Below are positions 36,368 to 46,018 of a stretch of 64,000 bases of DNA, in pieces. This DNA comes from Hyphomicrobiales bacterium (GTDB taxonomy: Bacteria > Pseudomonadota > Alphaproteobacteria > Rhizobiales > Rhizobiaceae): NCBI GenBank assembly GCA_900471925.1, contig UCGV01000007.1, forward strand, positions 1-64,000, read 5' to 3'. The position numbers were made by a program, and so were the translations under genes. The notes under the pieces are model-generated. The model saw nothing but the letters and a program-made list of their open reading frames with translations. It was not told the origin of the DNA and did no database searches. Each line of letters starts with the position of its first letter. Position 1 is the first letter of the stretch.

Positions 36368-37555
36368 CTAATATCGCTCGACAGCGACAGCGGTCGCCTC
36401 ACCGCCGCCGATGCAAAGTGCGGCCATGCCGCGCTTCAGATCGTAACGTTCTAACGCCGACAGCAGCGTCACGAGAATGCGTGCGCCGGACGCGCCTATC
36501 GGATGGCCGAGTGCGCAGGCACCGCCATGAACATTGACCTTGTCATGCGGCAGGTCGAGATCTCGCATGGCTGCCATGGCAACGACAGCGAAGGCTTCGT
36601 TGATTTCAAAGAGATCGACATCGGAGAGCGGCAGCCCCGTGCGATCGGAAAGTTTTTGCAGAGCACCGATCGGAGCGGTCGCAAAGAGATTGGGTTCCTG
36701 CGAATGCGTGGCATGGCCGAGGATGACGGCGAGCGGCTTCAGCCCACGGCGCTCCGCTTCGGATCGGCGCATCAGAACGAGGGCAGCTGCACCATCGGAA
36801 ATCGAACTGGAATTGGCAGCCGTCACCGTGCCGTTGTCGCGAAAGGCGGGCTTCAGGGTCGGAATCTTGTCAGGCTTTGCCTTGCCCGGCTGCTCATCGC
36901 GGCTTGCCACCTGCTCGGTTCGACCAGATTTCACCGCAACAGGTACAATTTCCCTATCGAAGCCGCCTTCGGCAATCGCCTTCTGTGCTCGCGTCAGCGA
37001 GGTCACCGCATAGGCATCCTGTGCCTCGCGCGTGAACTGATAGGCTTCGGCGCAATCCTCCGCGAAGCTGCCCATCAAGCGCCCCTTGTCATACGCATCC
37101 TCCAGCCCGTCGAGGAACATATGGTCCACGACCCGCCCATGGCCGAGTCTGTAACCCGCACGGGCTCGATCCAGGAGATAGGGCGCATTGGTCATGCTTT
37201 CCATGCCGCCGGCGACCGCAATCGAGCCGCTGCCAGCGGTGATCAGGTCATGCGCCATCATGACCGCCTTCATGCCGGAGCCGCACATCTTGTTGACGGT
37301 GCTGGCGCCGGTCGCAAACGGGAGTCCAGCGTAGATCGCGGCCTGGCGAGCCGGTGCTTGCCCCTGACCGGCCGGCAATACGCAGCCGAAAACGACTTCG
37401 TCAACGGCGGCAGCCGCGACGCCGCTGCGCTCAAGCGCTGCGCGGATTGCCGCCGCGCCGAGTTCGGGAGCGGCCGCGTCCTTGAGCTCCCCCTGGAAGC
37501 TGCCGATCGGGGTGCGGGCCGCGCCGACGATGACGATGGGATCATGCGAGGTCAT
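36368..37555 (-). CDS. Acetyl-CoA acetyltransferase (thiolase)
   Basis: A 395-residue thiolase. The acylated Cys is in [14 protein letters not shown], the second active His is in [18 protein letters not shown], and the base Cys is in [13 protein letters not shown]. It would split 2-methylacetoacetyl-CoA into propionyl-CoA and acetyl-CoA in isoleucine breakdown, or act on acetoacetyl-CoA. The stop is ten bases before the acyl-CoA dehydrogenase start. Confidence 0.9.
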   Translation of the reverse strand: MTSHDPIVIVGAARTPIGSFQGELKDAAAPELGAAAIRAALERSGVAAAAVDEVVFGCVLPAGQGQAPARQAAIYAGLPFATGASTVNKMCGSGMKAVMMAHDLITAGSGSIAVAGGMESMTNAPYLLDRARAGYRLGHGRVVDHMFLDGLEDAYDKGRLMGSFAEDCAEAYQFTREAQDAYAVTSLTRAQKAIAEGGFDREIVPVAVKSGRTEQVASRDEQPGKAKPDKIPTLKPAFRDNGTVTAANSSSISDGAAALVLMRRSEAERRGLKPLAVILGHATHSQEPNLFATAPIGALQKLSDRTGLPLSDVDLFEINEAFAVVAMAAMRDLDLPHDKVNVHGGACALGHPIGASGARILVTLLSALERYDLKRGMAALCIGGGEATAVAVERY

Positions 37556-37578
37556 GGTTCCTCCTTCGGGCGGGCAGC

Positions 37579-38346
37579 TCAGCGCGCACCCATGCGCAAT
37601 GCGCCGTCGAGGCGGATGACCTCGCCGTTCAGCATGCTGTTCTCCAGGATATGGCGCACCAAGGCGGCAAACTCCGCCGGATGTCCAAGGCGCGGCGGGA
37701 AAGGCACACTCTTGCCAAGCGCTTCGCGCACCTCCGCCGGCATGCCGGCCATCATCGGCGTTTCGAAGATACCGGGCGCGATCGCCACGGTACGAATACC
37801 GTGACGCGCAAGCTCGCGGGCGATCGGCAGCGTCATGGCGGCGACACCTCCCTTGGAGGCGGCATAGGCGGCTTGGCCGATCTGTCCATCGAAGGCGGCA
37901 GCAGATGCCGTATTGATGATCACGCCGCGCTCACCTTCCGCATCCGGCTCTGCATCCTGGATGGCAGCAGCGGCTAGCCTGACCATGTTGAACGTGCCGA
38001 TGAGATTGATAGTGATTGTCCGGGCGAAGCTTTCCAGTCGGTGCGGCCCGTCGCGGCCGACCACCTTCTCAGCGGGGGCAACGCCAGCGCAATTGACGAG
38101 ACCGCGAAGAGGGCCGAAAGACTCGAGGGACGCGGCAATGACCGCCCCGCCGCTTTTTTCGTCGGTCACGTCGGCTTTGATGAAGCGTGCACTTCGACCG
38201 AGTTCGCGGGCGATCGCATCGCCTGCATCGGAATTGAGATCGGCAATCGTCACACAGCCACCAGCTTCGACGAGCATGCGCGCCGTCGCTGCTCCAAGCC
38301 CGGAGCCACCGCCGGTAACAATGAAACTTGCGCCGCTGATCTGCAC
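37579..38346 (-). CDS. SDR 3-hydroxyacyl-CoA dehydrogenase (HSD17B10-like)
   Basis: A 255-residue short-chain dehydrogenase. The cofactor site is [15 protein letters not shown], the catalytic Ser is near [10 protein letters not shown], and [20 protein letters not shown] gives the Tyr-x3-Lys pair. [12 protein letters not shown] matches the type-II 3-hydroxyacyl-CoA dehydrogenases that oxidise 2-methyl-3-hydroxybutyryl-CoA. It is the first gene of the minus-strand operon and lies next to the divergent AraC gene. Confidence 0.88.
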   Translation of the reverse strand: MQISGASFIVTGGGSGLGAATARMLVEAGGCVTIADLNSDAGDAIARELGRSARFIKADVTDEKSGGAVIAASLESFGPLRGLVNCAGVAPAEKVVGRDGPHRLESFARTITINLIGTFNMVRLAAAAIQDAEPDAEGERGVIINTASAAAFDGQIGQAAYAASKGGVAAMTLPIARELARHGIRTVAIAPGIFETPMMAGMPAEVREALGKSVPFPPRLGHPAEFAALVRHILENSMLNGEVIRLDGALRMGAR

Positions 38347-38482
38347 GGATCGTTCCTCCCTGCCCGGCAGACATCTCCTCCAGAGTCTACCTGAAATGGA
38401 ATTCTAGTCTCTCGCCCTATTGCAAGCGATGACAGAATTGTCGCATTGTTGCGGCCAATTTTGCCATAGACAGCGAGCGGCG

Positions 38483-39496
38483 ATGGTTGAAATCGAGCGA
38501 CGCATGATTGCGCCCGGCTTCGTCGAGGAAGCGCTCGACAGTCTGCGACGACTGGGCAGGCAAACGGCACCGCTTCTGGCCAGGCTTGGACTGCCATCGC
38601 GGATCATCCAGCCGGTTTCGGCCGAAGTCTACGGTGCTTTGTGGCTGGCAATCGCGGCTGACCTCGATGACGAATTCTTCGGCATGGGCGCGCGGCCGAT
38701 GCGCAGCGGCAGCTTCACCCTGCTCTGTCATTGCGTGCTGCATGCGCCGACGCTCGGTCACGCCCTGCGTCGCGCCTTGCGCTTCCTCGATATCGTTCTG
38801 GACGATCCGCGCGGTACATTGGTCATCCGTGACGGACTGGCACAGATCGAGCTTCGCGATGCCGGCGAGCCGCGTTCCGCCTTCGCCTATCGCACCTACT
38901 GGATCATCCTGCACGGCATTATCTGCTGGCTGGTCGGACGGCGCATCCCGATCCGCCTCGTCGATTTCCGCTGTGCTGAGCCAAGCCAGGGTGCCGACTA
39001 CAGGCTCTTTTTCGGCGCACCTGTGCGTTTCTCACAGCCGATCAGCCGGCTCGGTTTCGACAACGCGATGCTCAACCTGCCGATTTCGCGCAACGAACAG
39101 TCCCTGAAGCAATTCCTGCGCGGCGCTCCCGCCAATATTCTCGTGCGCTACCGCTACGATGCCGGCATCGCGGCCGCCGTGCGCCGCCGGCTCTCCCAGA
39201 CATCTCCCGCCGTTTGGTCGAGTTTTCAGACGCTCGCCAGAGACATGCGCATGCCTTCCTCCACGCTGCGACATCGCCTGCACGACGAAGGCCAGAGCTA
39301 TGCCGGTATCAAGGACGATATCCGCCGGGATCTCGCCGTCGACATGCTGATGAACACGCAAAAGACGATCGGCGAGATTGCCGTGCAGCTTGGCTATTCC
39401 GAGCCCAGCGCCTTCTTTCGCGCTTTCAAGAAGTGGATGGGCAAAAGCCCCGAGGCCTATCGACGCGACGAGGCAAAATCGTCTCGCTGGGAATAG
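38483..39496 (+). CDS. AraC-family transcriptional regulator
   Basis: A 337-residue regulator. Residues 10-190 resemble the arabinose-binding-like N-terminal domain of the OruR/FtrA group. The C-terminal AraC HTH covers the last ~85 residues ([19 protein letters not shown], then [20 protein letters not shown]). The ATG at 38483 is preferred because the 21 residues upstream from the alternative ATG at 38420 are unlike the family, but ribosome sites are weak for both. It stands between two divergent branched-chain catabolic arms and probably controls one or both. Confidence 0.87.
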   Translation: MVEIERRMIAPGFVEEALDSLRRLGRQTAPLLARLGLPSRIIQPVSAEVYGALWLAIAADLDDEFFGMGARPMRSGSFTLLCHCVLHAPTLGHALRRALRFLDIVLDDPRGTLVIRDGLAQIELRDAGEPRSAFAYRTYWIILHGIICWLVGRRIPIRLVDFRCAEPSQGADYRLFFGAPVRFSQPISRLGFDNAMLNLPISRNEQSLKQFLRGAPANILVRYRYDAGIAAAVRRRLSQTSPAVWSSFQTLARDMRMPSSTLRHRLHDEGQSYAGIKDDIRRDLAVDMLMNTQKTIGEIAVQLGYSEPSAFFRAFKKWMGKSPEAYRRDEAKSSRWE

Positions 39497-39561
39497 ACTT
39501 CAATCAAGGGAGCTTTGAACCCGCCGCAACCCGCGCTACATATTTTAACGGGAGGAATGCC

Positions 39562-40707
39562 ATGTTTGATTTTTCGCTCGGCGAAACCGCGGACGCGATC
39601 CGCGAGGCGACGGCGCGATTTGCCGCCGACAATATCGCTCCGCTTGCCGCGGAGATCGACGAAAGCAACACGTTTCCGCGCCAGCTCTGGCCGCAGATGG
39701 GCGCGCTCGGCCTGCATGGCATCACCGTCGAGGAGGAGTTCGGCGGTACCGGCTTCGGCTATCTCGATCATGTCGTGGCGATGGAAGAGATCTCGCGCGC
39801 CTCGGCCTCGGTGGGGTTGAGTTACGGCGCCCATTCCAATCTCTGCATCAACCAGATCCGCCGCTGGGCGACATCGGAGCAGAAGCATCGCTATCTGCCG
39901 AAGCTGATTTCCGGGGAGCATGTCGGCTCGCTTGCCATGTCCGAGGCAGGCTCCGGCTCGGATGTCGTCTCCATGCGGCTCAGGGCCGAGCGCAAGGGCG
40001 ACAGCTACATTCTGAACGGCACAAAATTCTGGATCACCAATGCGCCGCATGCCGATGTGCTCGTCGTCTATGCCAAAACCGATCCCGCGGCCGGACCAAA
40101 AGGCATCTCGGCCTTCATCATCGAAAAGGGCATGGCCGGCTTCAGCGTCTCGAAGAAGCTATCCAAACTCGGCATGCGCGGCAGCGATACGGCTGAGCTT
40201 GTCTTTCAGGATTGCGAGGTGCCGGCGGAGGCTTTGATGGGCAAGGAGGGCGACGGGGTGAAGATCCTGATGTCGGGTCTCGATTATGAACGCGCCGTGC
40301 TTGCCGCCGGTCCGCTCGGCATCATGCAGGCCTGTCTCGACGTGGTGCTGCCCTACGTGCGGGAGCGCAAGCAATTCGGCAAGGCGATCGGCGATTTCCA
40401 GCTCATGCAGGGCAAGATCGCCGATATGTATGTCGCGCTGAATTCGTCGCGCGCCTATGTCTATTCCGTGGCGCGCGCCTGCGATGCCGGCCGCGCGACC
40501 CGCTCGGATGCGGCAGCGGCCATTCTCCTTGCCAGCGAGAATGCGGTGAAAGTGTCGCTGGAGGCGATTCAGGCGCTCGGGGGCGCCGGGTATACCAAGG
40601 AGTGGCCCGTGGAACGCTTTCTGCGTGACGCAAAGCTCTACGATATCGGCGCCGGCACCAACGAAATCCGGCGCTATCTGATCGGCCGGGAGCTCATCGC
40701 ATCATGA
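39562..40707 (+). CDS. ivd: Isovaleryl-CoA dehydrogenase
   Basis: A 381-residue FAD acyl-CoA dehydrogenase. [20 protein letters not shown] is the FAD/substrate region. The C-terminal motif reads [14 protein letters not shown], lacking the usual Glu before Gly-Thr, while [13 protein letters not shown] near 243 holds the Glu in the position used as base by isovaleryl-CoA dehydrogenases. This switch is the best support for the name. The ATG follows GGGAGGAA. It oxidises isovaleryl-CoA from leucine to 3-methylcrotonyl-CoA. Its stop overlaps the start of the carboxylase gene. Confidence 0.9.
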   Translation: MFDFSLGETADAIREATARFAADNIAPLAAEIDESNTFPRQLWPQMGALGLHGITVEEEFGGTGFGYLDHVVAMEEISRASASVGLSYGAHSNLCINQIRRWATSEQKHRYLPKLISGEHVGSLAMSEAGSGSDVVSMRLRAERKGDSYILNGTKFWITNAPHADVLVVYAKTDPAAGPKGISAFIIEKGMAGFSVSKKLSKLGMRGSDTAELVFQDCEVPAEALMGKEGDGVKILMSGLDYERAVLAAGPLGIMQACLDVVLPYVRERKQFGKAIGDFQLMQGKIADMYVALNSSRAYVYSVARACDAGRATRSDAAAAILLASENAVKVSLEAIQALGGAGYTKEWPVERFLRDAKLYDIGAGTNEIRRYLIGRELIAS

Positions 40708-42314
40708 CGGTGATTTCCTCTGCGACAGATCGCGACAGCGAGACTTTCAGAACCAATAGCATCAAGAACAAAGCGCTGATCGAAGAGCTTCACGAGCGTG
40801 CGGCAAAAACCCGCGAGGGTGGCTCGCAGACAGCACGCGAGCGCCATACCGGCAAGGGCAAGTTGCTGCCGCGCGACCGCATTCAGTTGCTGCTCGATGC
40901 CGGCAGCCCGTTTCTGGAAATCGGCACGCTTGCCGCCAACGGCATGTATGACGATGAGGCGCCCGGTGCCGGCATTATCACCGGTATCGGACGCGTCTGC
41001 GGCCGCGAGGTGATGATCGTCGCCAATGATGCGACGGTGAAGGGCGGCGCCTATTTTCCTCTCACGGTGAAAAAGCATCTGAGGGCTCAGGAAATTGCCA
41101 CGCAGAACCGCCTACCCTGCGTCTATCTGGTCGACAGCGGCGGTGCCAATCTTCCGCATCAGGCGGAAGTCTTTCCCGACCGCGATCATTTCGGGGCGAT
41201 CTTCTACAATCAGGCGCAGATGTCGGCCGAAGGCATTCCGCAGATCGCCTGCGTCATGGGGAGCTGCACGGCAGGCGGCGCCTATGTGCCGGCTATGTCG
41301 GACGAGACGGTCATCGTGCGCAATCAGGGAACGATCTTCCTTGCCGGCCCGCCACTGGTGAAGGCAGCCACCGGCGAAATCATCTCCGCCGAAGAGCTTG
41401 GTGGCGCCGAAACCCATGGCCGCCGTTCCGGAGTCGTCGATCACGTCGCGGAAAATGACGAGCATGCGCTGCTCATCGTGCGCGATATCGTCGCCAACCT
41501 CAACAGCGTGAAGTCGGTCGATATCGACCTTCGGGCCCCCCGTCCGCCCAAACTCGATTCCGAAGATCTCGGTGGTATCATCCCCGAGGATGTACGCTCG
41601 CCTTACGATGTGCGCGAGGTCATCGGCCGCATCGTCGATGGGTCCGAGCTGCATGAGTTCAAGCCGCTCTATGGCTCCACATTGGTTTGTGGCTTTGCCC
41701 GCATCTGGGGTATGCCGGTTGCAATCATAGCCAATAATGGCGTGCTGTTTTCCGAAAGCGCTCTCAAGGGTGCGCATTTTATCGAGCTCGCCTGCCAGCG
41801 CCGCGTGCCGCTGCTGTTTCTGCAGAACATCTCGGGTTTTATGGTCGGTGGCCGATATGAGGCCGGCGGCATTGCCAAGGACGGGGCAAAGCTGGTGACT
41901 GCGGTGGCGACGGCTACCGTGCCGAAGGTGACCGTCATCATCGGCGGCAGTTTCGGTGCCGGCAATTATGGCATGTGCGGGCGCGCCTACCGGCCGCGCT
42001 TCCTCTTCACCTGGCCGAACAGCCGCATCAGCGTCATGGGCGGCGAGCAGGCGGCGTCCGTGCTTGCCACCATCAAACGTGACGCGATGGAAGCGCGCGG
42101 CGAGACCTGGTCCGCCGATGAGGAAGAAGCTTTCAAGGCACCGATCCGCGCCGGCTACGAGACGGAGGGCAGTCCCTACTATGCCACCGCCCGTTTGTGG
42201 GATGACGGCATCATCGATCCGCGCCAGACCCGTGACGTGCTGGGCCTGGCCTTTTCCACCTGCCTGAATGCGCCGATCCCCAAAGGGCCGCGTTTCGGCC
42301 TCTTCCGGATGTGA
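40704..42314 (+). CDS. mccB: Methylcrotonyl-CoA carboxylase beta (carboxyltransferase) subunit
   Basis: A 536-residue carboxyltransferase subunit. Family signs are [20 protein letters not shown], the acyl-CoA site [20 protein letters not shown] and the C-terminal half with [20 protein letters not shown] and [19 protein letters not shown]. The NLPHQ form supports methylcrotonyl- over propionyl-CoA carboxylase. It carboxylates 3-methylcrotonyl-CoA to 3-methylglutaconyl-CoA. The start overlaps the previous stop by ATGA. Confidence 0.92.
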   Translation: MTVISSATDRDSETFRTNSIKNKALIEELHERAAKTREGGSQTARERHTGKGKLLPRDRIQLLLDAGSPFLEIGTLAANGMYDDEAPGAGIITGIGRVCGREVMIVANDATVKGGAYFPLTVKKHLRAQEIATQNRLPCVYLVDSGGANLPHQAEVFPDRDHFGAIFYNQAQMSAEGIPQIACVMGSCTAGGAYVPAMSDETVIVRNQGTIFLAGPPLVKAATGEIISAEELGGAETHGRRSGVVDHVAENDEHALLIVRDIVANLNSVKSVDIDLRAPRPPKLDSEDLGGIIPEDVRSPYDVREVIGRIVDGSELHEFKPLYGSTLVCGFARIWGMPVAIIANNGVLFSESALKGAHFIELACQRRVPLLFLQNISGFMVGGRYEAGGIAKDGAKLVTAVATATVPKVTVIIGGSFGAGNYGMCGRAYRPRFLFTWPNSRISVMGGEQAASVLATIKRDAMEARGETWSADEEEAFKAPIRAGYETEGSPYYATARLWDDGIIDPRQTRDVLGLAFSTCLNAPIPKGPRFGLFRM

Positions 42315-42323
42315 GGTGGAACG

Positions 42324-44189
42324 ATGATGGAAAGCCTGCTCATTGCCAACAGGGGCGAAATCGCCCGCCGTATCATCCGCACGGCGAAAGCCCTCGGCAT
42401 TCGCACCATCGCCGTCTATTCCGAAGCCGATGCCGGCCTGCCCTTCGTGAAGGAAGCGGATGAGGCCATCGCGATCGGCCCACCACCGGCACGCGAGAGC
42501 TATCTTTCTCAGGAGCGCATCCTTGACGCTGCCCGCAGGACACAGGCTTCTGCAATTCATCCCGGCTACGGCTTCCTGTCGGAAAATGCCGAATTTGCGG
42601 AGGCGGTCGAGAATGCCGGCATCATCTGGGTCGGCGCACCGCCGGCCGCCATTCGGGCCATGGGTCTCAAAGATGCCGCCAAGCAGCTCATGCAGGCGGC
42701 AGGCGTCGCGGTCACACCAGGCTATATGGGAGAGGATCAAGGCGACGACAGGCTGGCAACCGAAGCGGGTGCAACGGGTTACCCTGTCCTGATCAAGGCC
42801 GTCGGCGGTGGTGGCGGCAAGGGAATGCGCCGCGTCGATCGGCCGGAAGATTTTGCTGAACTGCTCGCCTCCTGCCGACGCGAAGCAGCAGCGTCCTTCG
42901 GCGACGACCGCGTGCTGATCGAGCGTTACATCGCCAATCCAAGGCATATCGAGGTCCAGGTCTTCGCCGACCGCTTCGGCAATTGTGTTCATTTCTTCGA
43001 GCGCGACTGCTCGCTGCAGCGCCGGCACCAGAAAGTGATCGAGGAAGCACCCGCCCCAGGTCTCGACGCCGTCACGCGAGCCGCGATCTGCGAAGCCGCC
43101 GTCAGGGCAGCGAAGGCGGTCAACTATGTCGGTGCCGGCACGATCGAATTCATCGCCGACGCTTCCGGGGGGCTGCGTGCCGATCGCATCTGGTTCATGG
43201 AAATGAACACGAGGCTGCAGGTGGAGCATCCCGTCACCGAGGCGATCACCGGTGAGGATCTGGTGCTCTGGCAATTGAACGTCGCTGCCGGCGAGCCGCT
43301 GCCAAAGGAGCAGGCCGAGATCACCATGAAAGGCTGGGCTTTCGAGGCACGCCTCTATGCCGAAAACCCCGCAGCCGACTACCTTCCATCAATCGGCCGC
43401 CTCGACCATCTGCGTCTGCCCGAAACCATCAGGGTCGATAGCGGCGTCGAAGAAGGCAACGAGATTACCGCCTTCTACGATCCGATGATCGCCAAGATGA
43501 TCGCCCATGGTCCCAATCGTGACGCGGCGCTCTCAAAGCTTGCCGATGCCTGCGAAAGTATCCAGGTCTGGCCGGTCAAATCCAATGCCGGGCTGCTGGC
43601 CCGCATTGCCAGAGACGCCGATTTCCGCGCGGCAAAGGTCGATACTGGCTTTCTCGATCGTCATTCCGAGACCCTTCTGGTGAAAGAGGCCGACTTGACG
43701 ACGATCGACAGGGCTGCGACCGCCCTGACTGTGAGAGGCGGAACCGACCCCTGGTCGGCCCTTTCCGGCTTGCGCATTGCCGGCGCAAGCGACGGCCGCA
43801 CGCGCGTGCGCATTGGCGATCATCTCTACTGGGGGCAGGTCCGCCCGGATCTCGACACCGATGCCCTGACTATCGGAGATGCCATGGTTCTCTTCGACGC
43901 GGGCAATGCCTGGCCGATCGGTCTCCCGGTCGCCAGCGGAGTCGAGGCTCATAAGGGCGTCGGTGACGGCGCGATCCTCTCGCCCATGCCCGGCCTGGTC
44001 ATTTCCGTCGATGTCGCGGAAGGTGATCCGGTTGCCAAGGGTGATCGCCTTCTGACGGTGGAAGCGATGAAGATGGAACATACGCTGCGCGCGCCCTTCG
44101 ACGGCATCGTCAGCAAGCTTCCGGTCTCGCCAGGCGTCAGGGTCTCGGAAAACCAGCTTGTCGCCAGCATCACGAAGGGAGAAGACTGA
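42324..44189 (+). CDS. mccA: Methylcrotonyl-CoA carboxylase alpha (biotin carboxylase/carrier) subunit
   Basis: A 621-residue biotin enzyme. It opens with LLIANRGEIARRIIRTAKAL and has the ATP-grasp loop KAVGGGGGKGMRRV and FMEMNTRLQVEHPVTEAI. The biotin carrier domain at the end holds the biotinylated Lys in EAMKMEHTLRAP. Length is slightly short of typical (about 650-660), mainly in the linker. It supplies carboxybiotin to the beta subunit. The stop shares one base with the MaoC start. Confidence 0.92.
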   Translation: MMESLLIANRGEIARRIIRTAKALGIRTIAVYSEADAGLPFVKEADEAIAIGPPPARESYLSQERILDAARRTQASAIHPGYGFLSENAEFAEAVENAGIIWVGAPPAAIRAMGLKDAAKQLMQAAGVAVTPGYMGEDQGDDRLATEAGATGYPVLIKAVGGGGGKGMRRVDRPEDFAELLASCRREAAASFGDDRVLIERYIANPRHIEVQVFADRFGNCVHFFERDCSLQRRHQKVIEEAPAPGLDAVTRAAICEAAVRAAKAVNYVGAGTIEFIADASGGLRADRIWFMEMNTRLQVEHPVTEAITGEDLVLWQLNVAAGEPLPKEQAEITMKGWAFEARLYAENPAADYLPSIGRLDHLRLPETIRVDSGVEEGNEITAFYDPMIAKMIAHGPNRDAALSKLADACESIQVWPVKSNAGLLARIARDADFRAAKVDTGFLDRHSETLLVKEADLTTIDRAATALTVRGGTDPWSALSGLRIAGASDGRTRVRIGDHLYWGQVRPDLDTDALTIGDAMVLFDAGNAWPIGLPVASGVEAHKGVGDGAILSPMPGLVISVDVAEGDPVAKGDRLLTVEAMKMEHTLRAPFDGIVSKLPVSPGVRVSENQLVASITKGED

Positions 44190-44641
44190 TGGCCGGTCGC
44201 TATTTCGACGAATGGACGGTCGGCGACCGGATTGCCCACGAAATCCGTCGTACGGTTACGGAGACCGACAATCTGCTTTTCACCGCACTCTCCCACAATC
44301 CGCAGCCGTTACATCTCGACGCAGATTATGCGGCGGGCACAGAATTCGGCCGCATCGTCGTCAATGGCACTTTCACATTCGCGCTCACCATCGGACTTTC
44401 TGTCGGCGATACGACGCTCGGCACGCTGGTCGCCAATCTCGGCTACGACAAGGTGACGATGCCGAAGCCTGTCTTTATCGGCGATACGCTGAGGGTGGAG
44501 ACCGAAGTGGCGGAACTCAGGCGCTCCAACTCCCGCCCAGATGCCGGGATCGTCACGTTCAGGCATGTCACGCTGAACCACAACAACGAAATCGTCTGCC
44601 AATGCCTGCGCACCGCCATGCTGCAGCGGAAACCGTCATGA
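44189..44641 (+). CDS. MaoC-fold enoyl-CoA hydratase, probable 3-methylglutaconyl-CoA hydratase
   Basis: A 150-residue hot-dog-fold hydratase. The motif FTALSHNPQPLHLD aligns with the (R)-hydratase motif FAALSGDFNPLHLD: the catalytic His is kept, but the usual Asp is Asn, and IVVNGTFTFAL replaces the usual IVHGM. This suggests a specialised substrate. In position it takes the place of LiuC in leucine degradation. The same order (dehydrogenase, two carboxylase subunits, MaoC, CitE-like) is known around M. tuberculosis Rv2498c-Rv2502c. Hydration of 3-methylglutaconyl-CoA to (R)-HMG-CoA is inferred. Confidence 0.82.
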   Translation: MAGRYFDEWTVGDRIAHEIRRTVTETDNLLFTALSHNPQPLHLDADYAAGTEFGRIVVNGTFTFALTIGLSVGDTTLGTLVANLGYDKVTMPKPVFIGDTLRVETEVAELRRSNSRPDAGIVTFRHVTLNHNNEIVCQCLRTAMLQRKPS

Positions 44642-45483
44642 GGCTGCGCTCGCTGCTCTTCGTGCCCGGCGACCGGCCGGAGCGTTTTGACAAGGCACTC
44701 TCCTCGGGTGCCGATGCCGTCATTCTCGACCTGGAGGATTCCGTTTCCGCCCAGAACAAACAGGCGGCGCGGGATGCCGTGCGCGACTTCGTCGTCCGCC
44801 GGACAGCCGATGCAACGCTTGTCGTTCGCATCAATCCCCTCGCCTCACCCGCCTTTGAGGATGATCTTGCCGCCCTCGCCGATGTCAGCCCCTTTGCCAT
44901 CATGCTGCCGAAAGCCGAAGGAGCACCATCCGTGCGTCAGCTGGCAAGCCGCTTCTCAACAGCGGTTCCCATCCTGCCGATTGCCACGGAAACCCCGGCC
45001 GCCATTTTCGAGATCGGCAGCTACCGGGATGTCGCCCCTCACCTTTGCGGTTTGACCTGGGGTGCGGAGGATCTGTCTGCCGCGATGGGTGCAGCAACCG
45101 CCCGGGAAATCGACGGGCGCTATACTGCCCCCTACGAACTCGCCCGCTCCCTCGTCCTCTTCGGCGCTCACGCCGCTTCTATCCCCGCCATCGAAACCGT
45201 CTATCCCGATTTCCGCAATCTCGATGGTCTCGTGGCCTATGCGGCCCGGGCACGGCGTGACGGATTTTCGGGCATGATGGCCATCCACCCGAACCAGGTC
45301 GAAGCGATCAACCGTGCCTTCACCCCGGATGCCGAGGAAATCGCCTGGGCAGAGAAAATTGTAACTGCGTTTGCCGCGTCGTCCGACAGTGGTGTGATCC
45401 AGTTGGAAGGGCGCATGGTCGATCTGCCGCATCTGAAACTTGCAAAGCGTATCCTGGAAGTAGCGAAAATGTCGGATGAATGA
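44638..45483 (+). CDS. CitE-like beta-hydroxyacyl-CoA lyase, probable HMG-CoA lyase of the leucine pathway
   Basis: A 281-residue TIM-barrel lyase of the HpcH/HpaI/CitE family. Signs are LLFVPGDRPERF, AVILDLEDSV, the metal ligands in IATETPAAIFEI and WGAEDLSAAMGA, and AIHPNQVEAINRAF near the end. The canonical LiuE (a DRE-TIM HMG-CoA lyase) is absent. The M. tuberculosis homologue Rv2498c is known to cleave HMG-CoA and citramalyl-CoA, which fits this position. The start overlaps the MaoC stop (ATGA); sequence upstream in frame is not a true extension. A citrate lyase role is unlikely because CitD/CitF are missing. Confidence 0.83.
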   Translation: MRLRSLLFVPGDRPERFDKALSSGADAVILDLEDSVSAQNKQAARDAVRDFVVRRTADATLVVRINPLASPAFEDDLAALADVSPFAIMLPKAEGAPSVRQLASRFSTAVPILPIATETPAAIFEIGSYRDVAPHLCGLTWGAEDLSAAMGAATAREIDGRYTAPYELARSLVLFGAHAASIPAIETVYPDFRNLDGLVAYAARARRDGFSGMMAIHPNQVEAINRAFTPDAEEIAWAEKIVTAFAASSDSGVIQLEGRMVDLPHLKLAKRILEVAKMSDE

Positions 45484-46018
45484 TCGAAGGCCCGGCTTGG
45501 GCCGCCTTCTTGCGTCAGGCGGGACGGCAACCGGCCGCTGCGGAGCCTGTGGCGAGCCCATTTCGTCATGCTTCGATGCACAATAAATGGGCAGCAAACG
45601 GCAAATGTCGCAAAATGAATGACAAATGTCGGATATCCGCGGCTCAACGCACAGGTGTGCAAAGCTATTTCCGAGATAAAAAGCGCCTGACAGCAGGTCT
45701 TTTTCGTTTGGTTGGCCGCGAGAAAACCGAAACCATTCCAATGTTAAAATTTAGATACAGAATAGATACCACAGACAAGCCGAGCATGCTGCAGATCTAT
45801 TTTCCATAGATTTAAATAGAATCGAGAAATTTATCGGAAAATTGGAAAACAACACGCCAAAAACTCCAAAAGTTTCGACATATCTACGAGATGAATATTT
45901 TATGACGGAAACTTTCTACTCTATTCATGTCATAGAAACTTCATTGGTGACCGCAAATTGAACCGGTTAATAGGGCGTGCGCTCAAGAGGGGGCGCGTCC
46001 TATTTTTCGAGGGTTCTC
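45484..46018. other. Intergenic region upstream of ugpB
   Basis: This 535-base gap holds no supported gene. A weak hairpin (GGCCC/GGGCC at 45489-45502) follows the lyase stop. CAAATGTCG occurs twice, 21 bases apart, at 45602-45610 and 45623-45631, next to palindrome CGGATATCCG (45630-45639). From about 45720 it becomes AT-rich, and two Pho-box-like elements lie at 45891-45944. Confidence 0.6.
45891..45944. promoter_or_regulatory. Two Pho-box-like elements upstream of ugpB
   Basis: ATGTCAT-AGAA-ACTTCAT (45927-45944) and, on the minus strand, CCGTCAT-AAAA-TATTCAT (45908-45891) each resemble the 7-4-7 PhoB box (CTGTCAT-N4-CTGTCAT). The first half matches at 6 of 7 positions in both cases, the second only at 4 of 7. 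The position ahead of a glycerol-3-phosphate transporter, a known Pho-regulon target in rhizobia, supports this. Confidence 0.5.

Noticed and set aside
41112..43274. 720-codon minus-strand frame opposite the carboxylase genes
   Set aside because: Shadow of mccB and mccA, whose active-site motifs are clear on the plus strand.
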